Below, piece after piece: positions 32,423 through 38,908 of a stretch of DNA of 41,185 nt. Position numbers and translations under genes: made by a program. The stretch covers positions 1-41,185 of the forward strand of contig CAPNAV010000006.1 in the NCBI GenBank assembly GCA_948663575.1, given 5' to 3'. The notes beneath the pieces were generated by a model. That model saw nothing but the letters and a program-made list of their open reading frames with translations. It did not search any database and was not told where the DNA came from. The DNA is from an uncultured Candidatus Saccharibacteria bacterium (GTDB lineage: Bacteria; Patescibacteriota; Saccharimonadia; Saccharimonadales; Saccharimonadaceae). The stretch's first letter is position 1. The number at the start of each line of letters is the position of its first letter.

Positions 32423-33748
32423 CTACTCAGCAACTTTTACTTCGAGTGTCTTGGCTAGCTTTTCATGCTCCTTAAGCCACCTTGCCCCGTATCCGTTCGG
32501 CTCGATTATAATTTTCGCTCCCGTCTGCACGAGAAGTCTTGTCACCAACGTTTCGGCCTGCTCGCTAGCTAGTTTTTTTAAATATTGCTCCATATCTACC
32601 CATGTGACATTTTCTGGCCACTCTATCGTCTTTTGCCTCTTAGTCGTAAGTACTAGGATTCGCCCTTCTTTTTCGTCTCCGATCTTATTTTTTAGCTCAT
32701 CCGGGCTATTTAGTTTTGTTACTACCGCTACCGTATCAAGCTTCTCGGGCATGTCTCTGCAAATTTCTTGATACACCACGCTTGCTGGGCAACATTTATT
32801 CACTCCTCCTAACCCTAGAGTATTCATCTTTAATTTATCTGGCATCGCCACCGGCTCAATCTCCGCTACTTTTCGCCATTCCGATAGCAAACTCGCTGGC
32901 AAATCACTACTTGTTTTTGTGAGCATTCTTTTCGCTATCTTACCAGCCGGTTTCATTACACCTCGTATCAGCCGATTACCCTGCAATTTCGTATAAAACT
33001 CCCTTAGTCCAACTTTGCTTAGTTTCTCGTCCGTTTTCATTTTTTTCCAAAATTCAAAGTCAAATAATGCACTCCGTGGCTGTGTATTATGTTCTGCATC
33101 ATTCCATTTTTGCCGTGACATTTTTTTTCGCCGCACGAAGTATATAGCCCCTGGCGCCACTAAATGAGGAATATCAGCTCCAGCCAGCTCTATATTTAGT
33201 GCATAATCCTCATGTCCATATCCGTTTATGCTCTCGATATAAGGATGCTCAAGGAAGATTTTTTTTCGTCCTGCAATCGCCATTGTCCAGCAGTTCACGC
33301 TAAACAATAAAAACGCCTGCTCCTCCTTTGTTCCAGAGTCCTCCATCCTAAACACCGCTCCGCGTTTATTTATCGAATCGAATTCCGCCATCATCTCTGG
33401 GCTCACTACTGTCTCTGGATTCTTTTCTAAAACCTCCAGCATTTTCACGAAATACTCCCGCGATACTAAATCATCCCCATCAATAAAGAATAAGATCTCA
33501 CCCTTCGCCACATTAGCTGCAAAGTTTCTCGCCGGTCCTATATCGCCAAAATAATTTTCAAATACTCGAACCCGTGCGTGATCATGATATTTCTTTGCAA
33601 CTTTCGTGGTCTCGTCTGTTGGGTTGTCCAGATGTAAAATGATCTCAGAATCTTGCTGTATATATGTCAATGCAAACAGTACCGTTTTTACGGTTGCGTC
33701 AAGCATCACTCCCTCATTATGCGCCGTCACAATCACCGATATCTTCAT
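32423..33748 (-). CDS. GT2 glycosyltransferase with truncated GT4-like tail (paralogue of the 746-aa protein)
   Basis: A 441-aa protein from the ATG at 33748 (MKISVIVTAHNEG), chosen over an upstream start because it fits the GT2 N-terminus and has GGGA just upstream. The GT2 domain has SEIILHLDNPTDE, GPARNFAANVAKGEILFFIDGDD and NGYGHEDYALN, parallel to the 746-aa neighbour. Its C-terminal ~110 residues (LGLGGVNKC, ENVTWVDMEQYL, LLVQTGAKIIIEPNGYGARWLKEHE) align with the first part of the neighbour's GT-B region (DNVDFVDFYGL, FVVQTGVRRLHLIHNELAFNWIKSH). It then stops before the donor-binding Rossmann domain. The GT4 half is therefore probably inactive or has another role. A TATAGT at 33756-33761 (minus) lies 7 nt before the start. 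Confidence 0.85.
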   Translation of the reverse strand: MKISVIVTAHNEGVMLDATVKTVLFALTYIQQDSEIILHLDNPTDETTKVAKKYHDHARVRVFENYFGDIGPARNFAANVAKGEILFFIDGDDLVSREYFVKMLEVLEKNPETVVSPEMMAEFDSINKRGAVFRMEDSGTKEEQAFLLFSVNCWTMAIAGRKKIFLEHPYIESINGYGHEDYALNIELAGADIPHLVAPGAIYFVRRKKMSRQKWNDAEHNTQPRSALFDFEFWKKMKTDEKLSKVGLREFYTKLQGNRLIRGVMKPAGKIAKRMLTKTSSDLPASLLSEWRKVAEIEPVAMPDKLKMNTLGLGGVNKCCPASVVYQEICRDMPEKLDTVAVVTKLNSPDELKNKIGDEKEGRILVLTTKRQKTIEWPENVTWVDMEQYLKKLASEQAETLVTRLLVQTGAKIIIEPNGYGARWLKEHEKLAKTLEVKVAE

Positions 33749-33816
33749 GTTTCCCACTATATCATAAGATATTTCTATGTGCAAAGTTTGTCTTCTAGGT
33801 GTTTTCGTGATAAGAT

Positions 33817-33822
33817 TATAAA
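33817..33822 (+). promoter_or_regulatory. -10 box of the wzm-wzt-GT2 operon, leaderless spacing
   Basis: TATAAA lies 5 nt before the ATG at 33828. The divergent GT2 gene has TATAGT at 33756-33761, so the 79-bp gap carries two near-leaderless promoters. Confidence 0.5.
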
Positions 33823-33827
33823 GTATT

Positions 33828-34649
33828 ATGGGAATTCCAAACATTTTCTGCCGCAAGAATCGCATCTTGCTTGGCGAGCTGGTCAAAACTGATTTTAAAC
33901 TCCGCTATCAGGGGTCCGTTTTAGGTTATTTCTGGGCGGTCTTGCGTCCACTTTTGATGTTTGCAATCCTTTATGTCGTTTTCGCAAAATTGCTCAATTT
34001 TGGTAGCGATATTCCACACTATCCTGTTTATCTTCTCACTGGCACTGTCCTCTGGAACTTTTTCACTGAATGCACTGGCCAGGGAATCAACGCCATCGTC
34101 TCTCGCGGCGACCTCATGCGCAAAATCAGCTTCCCAAAATGGATTGTCGTCGTCTCCGCCACCTCTACCGCCCTCATCAATCTTGCGATTAACGTTTGTG
34201 TTATTATTATTTTTGCCCTCATCAACGGCGTCGCCCCTAGTTTTTCTTGGCTGCTTATTTTTCCGCTGATTCTCGAACTTTACTCTCTTTCTCTCGGTAT
34301 CTCTTTCCTTCTTGGCGCCATCAATGTCAAATATCGTGATGTCACCTCAATCTGGGATGTCCTAGTCCAGGCGCTTTTTTACGCCGTTCCTATTATTTAT
34401 CCGCTCTCTATGGTCATGAACTCTGGCGGCTCATTTGGCGATATTGCCGCTAAAATCATCATGCTCAATCCTATCGCTCAAGTCATTCAAGACGCCCGTT
34501 TTTGCCTTATCACTGATACTACCATTACCAACTGGCAGGTCAATTCCGGCCTGCTCGCCTTTGTGCCTATCTTGATTGTTATTCTTGTTCTGAGTCTCGC
34601 CGCACTATTTTTCCGCAGTCGTTCTAAGCATTTCGCTGAGGAGGTCTAA
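33828..34649 (+). CDS. wzm: ABC-2 type polysaccharide exporter permease (Wzm-like)
   Basis: A 273-aa membrane protein with about six helices. The amphipathic start LLGELVKTDFKLRYQGSVLGYFWAVLRPLLMFAILYVVF is a hallmark of Wzm/TagG permeases. Later helices include the segment VKYRDVTSIWDVLVQALFYAVPIIYPLSMV. With the ATPase encoded next it would flip a finished lipid-linked polysaccharide (O-antigen- or teichoic-acid-like) across the membrane. The stop shares its last base with the start of wzt. Confidence 0.92.
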   Translation: MGIPNIFCRKNRILLGELVKTDFKLRYQGSVLGYFWAVLRPLLMFAILYVVFAKLLNFGSDIPHYPVYLLTGTVLWNFFTECTGQGINAIVSRGDLMRKISFPKWIVVVSATSTALINLAINVCVIIIFALINGVAPSFSWLLIFPLILELYSLSLGISFLLGAINVKYRDVTSIWDVLVQALFYAVPIIYPLSMVMNSGGSFGDIAAKIIMLNPIAQVIQDARFCLITDTTITNWQVNSGLLAFVPILIVILVLSLAALFFRSRSKHFAEEV

Positions 34650-35443
34650 TGTCGAAAGATAAACGTTCCAAGTCCAAAAACTCAACTAAATCCGCCAAGC
34701 CCGCCCCTAGCCGTGGCGTCGCCATCAAAATCACCGACCTCCACAAAAGCTTTCGTCTCCCCACCGAACGCGCTGCTGGCCTCAAACAAGCCATCTTTAA
34801 TCGCCTTAAAGGTATCAAGGGCTACACCGAGCATCAAGTTCTCCGTGGCGTCACTTTCGAGGTAAAGAAGGGCGAATTCCTTGGTATTGTCGGTCGCAAT
34901 GGCTCCGGCAAATCTACTCTCCTAAAGCTCCTTGCTGGCATTTACCACCCCGAACAAGGAAGTATTGAGATCGATGGTACACTAGTTCCTTTCATTGAGC
35001 TTGGAGTTGGCTTTAATCCCGAGCTCACTGGCCGTGAAAATGTCTATTTGAATGGCGCGTTACTCGGTTTTTCCAACAAAGAAATGGATGCCATGTATGA
35101 CGAAATCGTTCATTTCGCCGAACTAGAATCATTCATGGATGCGAAACTTAAAAATTATTCCTCCGGCATGCAGGTTCGCCTTGCTTTTTCTATTGCTATT
35201 CGCGCCCGTGGTGACATTCTAATCCTCGATGAGGTTCTTGCGGTCGGCGACGCCGAATTCCAGCAAAAATGCAATGATTATTTCGCCAGCCTCCACGGCA
35301 ACCAAACCGTCATCCTCGTCACTCATTCCATGGACAACGTTCGCCAGTTCTGCGACCGCGCCATTCTTATCGAAGAGGGGCGAATCGCTGCCGAGGGCAG
35401 GCCAGAAGATGTTGCTAAAGCATACGAAGGCTTATGGAAGTAG
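34649..35443 (+). CDS. wzt: ABC transporter ATP-binding subunit for polysaccharide export (Wzt/TagH-like)
   Basis: A 264-aa ATPase with Walker A GRNGSGKST (82-90), signature YSSGMQVRLAFS (about 169-180) and Walker B ILILDEVLAVGD (about 190-201), then VTHSMDNVRQFCDRAILIEEGRI. The segment FRLPTERAAGLKQAIFNRLKG and the IDGTLVPFIELGVGFNPELTGRENVYLNG region are typical of the Wzt/TagH subfamily. It lacks the C-terminal glycan-recognition domain seen in longer Wzt proteins, so substrate choice probably does not depend on a terminal cap. A 20-residue Lys/Ser-rich N-terminal extension is unusual. Confidence 0.94.
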   Translation: MSKDKRSKSKNSTKSAKPAPSRGVAIKITDLHKSFRLPTERAAGLKQAIFNRLKGIKGYTEHQVLRGVTFEVKKGEFLGIVGRNGSGKSTLLKLLAGIYHPEQGSIEIDGTLVPFIELGVGFNPELTGRENVYLNGALLGFSNKEMDAMYDEIVHFAELESFMDAKLKNYSSGMQVRLAFSIAIRARGDILILDEVLAVGDAEFQQKCNDYFASLHGNQTVILVTHSMDNVRQFCDRAILIEEGRIAAEGRPEDVAKAYEGLWK

Positions 35444-36738
35444 CCCGTCATCAATCCTCCCCTTCTAATTCTGTCGCCCCGCATCGCGCCAAAGCGTCTA
35501 AACCATTAGCCTCAACTAGCCAAACCCCCTTCGTCAAGAAGGATCCTCTTGTTTCGGTCATTATCCCAGTTTATAATGTCGCCAAACTCCTTGAGCGTTG
35601 CATGGAGTCGGTTCTTAGCCAAACTTACTCTCATCTCGAGATCATCCTAGTCGATGACGGCTCTATAGATATGAGCGGTCAATTTTGCGACGCCTACGCC
35701 AAGCGTGATTCTCGCATCCATGTTATTCATCAGTCTAACCGCGGCCTCTCTGGTGCCCGTAATTCTGGCCTCAAGATTGCTACTGGCGAGTATATTACTT
35801 TTGTTGACAGTGATGATTCTATTCATCCTTGTCTTATTGAAGTTCTCCTTCGTCTCTGTCAAACTTCCAATACTAAAATGTCCATTTGCAACTTTCTCGA
35901 AATCCCCGCCTCCTCAGCGGCAAAAGCCGAAGCCAAAACAATTAAAAAACATGTCAACACTCCTCTTCGATCATCTCGAACCATCTCGCATTCCAGCCCA
36001 GCAGCAGTAAAAACAGATTACGACACTCATAGCGCCAACAACTCTACTTATAACACGCTCGACACTCTCACTCACATGCTCTGTGAGGACGGTTTTTCCA
36101 TGTCCGCTTGGGCTAAACTCTACGCCCGTGAGTTATTCGACGCCGTCACTTTTCCTGAGGGCAAGCTTTACGAAGACGTCGGCACCACTTACAAACTCGT
36201 CCTCCAGTGCCCCGAAATCGCCGTCACTCCCGCCAGGTTATATAATTATTACATTACTCCTGGCTCAATTACTCAGCAGTCATTCTCCTTGCGTAAACTC
36301 GACCTTATCGACCTCACTGACCAAATGTGTGATAATCTCATTCAATGGGGAATCACCCAAGATTCCGCCGCCAAACTCCAGCTCAAAAATCTCACCGAGA
36401 AGCGCCGTATGCATGCTAGATTCAGTGTTCTCCGTCAAATGGTTATGCTCAATCCATCTGTATCTCATTCCGCCTCTCCCAAACCCCAACACCAAAACGC
36501 TCAATCTTCAGTGCAAACTATATCTAAGTCTCAATCTCCCCAGAATCTAGATAAACAATCCTTCTACGCTGCCCGCCGTCAAGTCGTCACCTATCTTCGC
36601 CGCCACAAAGCTTTTATCAAGAAAAACCCCCTTGCCACTCGTCGCGATCGCCTCGCTCTCCTCTCTATTCAGCTGGGTTTCCCTGTATTCAAACTCTCTT
36701 GGCAGCTCTACCAGTCTCGTCGCCCCTCGAATAAGTAG
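35434..36738 (+). CDS. Family 2 glycosyltransferase
   Basis: A 434-aa protein. A variable Ser/Pro-rich start (1-37) precedes the GT-A domain: LVSVIIPVYNVAKLLERCMESVLSQTY, EIILVDDGSIDMSGQFCD, NRGLSGARNSGLKIATGEYITFVDSDD (DxD at about 125-128). An acceptor-side region follows with MSAWAKLYARELFD and FPEGKLYEDVGTTYKL. Two low-complexity inserts (about 160-205 and 340-375, rich in Ser/Thr/Lys/Gln) are unusual. The start overlaps the end of wzt by 10 nt, so it is the third gene of the exporter operon and probably builds the exported glycan. Confidence 0.9.
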   Translation: MEVARHQSSPSNSVAPHRAKASKPLASTSQTPFVKKDPLVSVIIPVYNVAKLLERCMESVLSQTYSHLEIILVDDGSIDMSGQFCDAYAKRDSRIHVIHQSNRGLSGARNSGLKIATGEYITFVDSDDSIHPCLIEVLLRLCQTSNTKMSICNFLEIPASSAAKAEAKTIKKHVNTPLRSSRTISHSSPAAVKTDYDTHSANNSTYNTLDTLTHMLCEDGFSMSAWAKLYARELFDAVTFPEGKLYEDVGTTYKLVLQCPEIAVTPARLYNYYITPGSITQQSFSLRKLDLIDLTDQMCDNLIQWGITQDSAAKLQLKNLTEKRRMHARFSVLRQMVMLNPSVSHSASPKPQHQNAQSSVQTISKSQSPQNLDKQSFYAARRQVVTYLRRHKAFIKKNPLATRRDRLALLSIQLGFPVFKLSWQLYQSRRPSNK

Positions 36739-37020
36739 TCTAGTAGAGCGAGCTACTCTGCTAATCCTTTATAGCTCCGTCACTGTTTTATCGATCTGCA
36801 TCTATAGTTTTTCCATAGTTTTCCACCTACTTAGGCAAGTTATCCACATATTATCCACAGAATACCGGCAGTTATCCACCGCATTTCCACAATAAACTTG
36901 CAGTTTTTCACAACTTTTCCGCAGGATATCCACCGATAATTAAGCTTTCTCCACAGCTTATCCACAATTAAACCAATAGTTTTCCACAGCAATCATAAAA
37001 TCTAACAGGGAATCATCCCC
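36739..37020. other. Gene-free region with consensus DnaA-box cluster
   Basis: TTATCCACA, the canonical DnaA box, occurs at 36840-36848, 36851-36859 and 36958-36966. Close variants are TTATCCACC (36872-36880), ATTTCCACA (36883-36891) and TTTTCCACA (36980-36988). Starts at 36840, 36851, 36872 and 36883 are spaced 11, 21 and 11 nt, similar to the phasing beside dnaA. No ORF of note lies here. It may be the true origin, a second DnaA-binding locus (titration or regulatory site) or a relic. It directly abuts the FISUMP-like cassettes. Confidence 0.75.
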
Positions 37021-37062
37021 TATCATTATCCATTATTAGTAGAGACTAGGCAGCGGAGGGAA
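37021..37062 (-). repeat. Cassette exit repeat, copy 2
   Basis: All 42 nt are identical to 18296-18337, including 4 nt beyond the stop region that cassette 3 lacks. Confidence 0.95.
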
Positions 37063-37335
37063 AGGGCATTAACAGAATAAGTAGAAGTAGATGGGTTCAC
37101 ATCCTCATGCGCGAAATGTGAAAAATAAGTTAGCATTCCCCGATCCTTCTCGGTCGTCGACCATAATATGCCGTTCACCCCACGATTAGAGATATCTCGA
37201 TGCTCAAACTCCGCATGTCCAGTGCGTGTCACGAAAAGTGGCGAAAACCCAGCATCATGAGTTGCACCGTTCCCATTTGGTAGTGTTACCCCGCTATTGG
37301 CGTGTGTGGCGCTATTTTTATCATCATCGCTCACC
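37025..37335 (-). other. FISUMP-like C-terminal cassette 2
   Basis: A 311-bp cassette on the minus strand, about 102 codons without interruption. The entry sequence GGTGAGCGATGAT is the complement of 37323-37335; the exit repeat is 37025-37062. The translated middle (GVTLPNGNGATHDAGFSPLF, then GVNGILWSTTEKDRG, ending ALSLRCLVSTNNG) follows the C-terminal FISUMP layout: an aromatic PLF segment, G-x-LWSST-like motif, alternating strand, then LRCL. It shares roughly a third of its residues with cassette 3 by eye. AGAAGGAG sits just before the frame, and a possible promoter and attenuator-like hairpin lie upstream, so expression is possible. It carries no signal peptide, so it is at best a domain fragment. 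Confidence 0.6.
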
Positions 37336-37358
37336 AAGGGGCTCCTTCTGACAGTAAA

Positions 37359-37386
37359 ATTATCGTAGCCCTCAAGCTACGATAAT
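37359..37386. terminator. Hairpin between the head-to-head cassettes
   Basis: A perfect 11-bp stem, ATTATCGTAGC (37359-37369) with GCTACGATAAT (37376-37386), and a 6-nt loop. On the minus strand TTT follows, so it could attenuate transcription entering cassette 2. It may equally be a recombination or recognition structure. Confidence 0.55.
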
Positions 37387-37405
37387 AATTCATTAAACTG
37401 ACTTC

Positions 37406-37434
37406 ACTCTAACAAAGATTTTAAGCAACGTCAA
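37406..37434 (-). promoter_or_regulatory. Possible promoter reading into cassette 2
   Basis: On the minus strand TTGACG (complement of 37429-37434) and TAGAGT (complement of 37406-37411) are 17 nt apart. The hairpin at 37359-37386 lies between it and the cassette. Confidence 0.35.
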
Positions 37435-37455
37435 GGGTGGAATGGTTCCGTATTT

Positions 37456-37766
37456 GGTGAGCGATGATAATACAATAGTTAACTGGGGTAGCAATAGAGG
37501 TATAACATTACCGGATGGGGCAGGCGCAACTTATAATATTGGACTTGCCCCTATATTTTTTGAGCGAGCCGGTAGTACTCATAGTGAGCATACGTCAAAC
37601 TCGGTATTTGGTCGTGGGCCGGAAGGTACTTTGTTGTCATCAACTTCCAAAGGGCCAAGTTTTGCATATCGCCTGATCTTTAATACGGGAGCAACTTCAC
37701 CATCATATCATTTTCGAGGTTATGCCTTTTCCCTCCGCTGCCTAGTCTCTACTAATAATGGATAAT
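37456..37766 (+). other. FISUMP-like C-terminal cassette 3
   Basis: A 311-bp cassette on the plus strand, about 102 uninterrupted codons, head-to-head with cassette 2 and the same length. The entry sequence is GGTGAGCGATGAT at 37456-37468, the exit repeat 37729-37766. The translation has GITLPDGAGATYN, IGLAPIFFERAG, RGPEGTLLSSTSKG, AYRLIFN and GYAFSLRCLVSTNNG, a good match to the FISUMP C-terminal pattern. An upstream ATG at 37442 is in frame with AAGGGTGGA before it, but no promoter is evident. It is probably a silent domain copy. Confidence 0.6.
37729..37766 (+). repeat. Cassette exit repeat, copy 3
   Basis: 38 nt identical to the complements of 18300-18337 and 37025-37062. Sequence identity ends abruptly after GGATAAT, and upstream at TTCCCTCC. 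Confidence 0.95.
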
Positions 37767-37797
37767 AATTGACATACCCTAGCCCTATATTCTGCAA

Positions 37798-38805
37798 CTA
37801 CGCCGATGTTCTCAAAAACCTCAGCGTATCCTCCATCGCATCATCCACTGTCAACTTTACTTCCCAACCCAATTTTTCCTTTGCCAGCCCCGGATCTGCA
37901 TAAAACTCCGCCAAATCTCCCGCTCTCCGTCCAATCACTCGGCAGGGAAGCTCAGCTCCGCTCGCTTTCTCGAACGCTTTCACCATCTCAAACACCGACG
38001 TCCCCGCCCCCGATCCCAGGTTATAAATCTGCACCCCCGGCCCCATTTGCTCCATCGCCGCCAGATGCCCCTCCGCCAAATCCACCACATGAATATAATC
38101 CCTCACGCAGCTCCCATCTGGTGTCGGATAATCATCGCCAAAAATCGTCAACTCCCCAATCTCGCCTTTTGCCACTTTCATAATAATCGGCATCAAATTA
38201 TTTGGCCTATCATTCGGATCTTCACCCAGCAATCCCGACCTATGCGCTCCAATCGGATTAAAATACCTCAGAATCGTCACCGCGAACGCCGAATCCGCCA
38301 CCGTTACGTCTTTTAAAATCTCCTCAATCATGTACTTAGTCTTGCCATACGGACTCGAAATCGTTCCGCCCGTAGACATCGTCTCCACATATTTCGGAGT
38401 GTCCTGCACCCCATAAACTGTCGCCGACGACGAAAATACAATCTTCTTGCAGCCATATTCCTGCATGCATTCTAGCAAGTTAATCGTTCCGCCTACATTA
38501 TTTTCATAATATCTTAACGGCTGTTCCACCGACTCCCCCACCGCCTTTAGTCCCGCAAAATGCATCACCGTATCAAACCCTCCGCTCTTAAACACCCCCG
38601 CCAATTTCTCCGCATCTCTAAGATCTACGTCATAAAATTTCGGCCGCACCCCGGCAATTTTTTCAATCCTATCTAGCACTTCAACTTTACTGTTACAAAG
38701 GTTATCCAAAATCTCCACCTCATATCCAGCCTCAATCAGCTCCGCCGTCGTATGTGATCCGATATACCCAGTCCCCCCTGTTACCAAAATCTTTCCTTTA
38801 CTCAT
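37798..38805 (-). CDS. galE: UDP-glucose 4-epimerase
   Basis: A 335-aa short-chain dehydrogenase-type epimerase of standard length. The NAD-binding GGTGYIGSHT is at about 10-19, HFAGLKAVGESV at 82-93, the catalytic SSSAT at about 125-129 and YGKTK at 153-157 (Tyr153, Lys157). ILRYFNPIGAH, LMPIIMKVA, DGSCVRDYIHV and YNLGSGAGTSV follow. It interconverts UDP-glucose and UDP-galactose (or the GlcNAc/GalNAc pair), supplying sugars to the neighbouring glycan genes. AGGAGAGAGG precedes the start. It is divergent from the initiating sugar transferase across 103 bp. Confidence 0.97.
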   Translation of the reverse strand: MSKGKILVTGGTGYIGSHTTAELIEAGYEVEILDNLCNSKVEVLDRIEKIAGVRPKFYDVDLRDAEKLAGVFKSGGFDTVMHFAGLKAVGESVEQPLRYYENNVGGTINLLECMQEYGCKKIVFSSSATVYGVQDTPKYVETMSTGGTISSPYGKTKYMIEEILKDVTVADSAFAVTILRYFNPIGAHRSGLLGEDPNDRPNNLMPIIMKVAKGEIGELTIFGDDYPTPDGSCVRDYIHVVDLAEGHLAAMEQMGPGVQIYNLGSGAGTSVFEMVKAFEKASGAELPCRVIGRRAGDLAEFYADPGLAKEKLGWEVKLTVDDAMEDTLRFLRTSA

Positions 38806-38896
38806 CCTCTCTCCTATCTTCTCTCTATTTTACCATAATGCACCTTTTCGCTCCCAAAAATAGAGGGAAGCAGTTCATAAAAAAGCCTTATTATGT

Positions 38897-38902
38897 TATA
38901 AT
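38897..38902 (+). promoter_or_regulatory. -10 box of the sugar transferase, leaderless spacing
   Basis: A perfect TATAAT 6 nt before the ATG at 38909, the same geometry as yidC and rnpA. Confidence 0.6.
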
Positions 38903-38908
38903 ATTCAT

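Noticed and set aside
18300..37766. Diversity-generating retroelement explanation for the cassettes
   Set aside because: No reverse transcriptase, no template/variable repeat pair, and differences include length changes and all base types rather than adenine-directed substitutions.
18296..37766. CRISPR array or integron attC interpretation of the 38-nt repeats
   Set aside because: Only three dispersed copies in two orientations that encode protein ends; no regular spacers, no cas genes, no integrase, and the repeat is not strongly palindromic.
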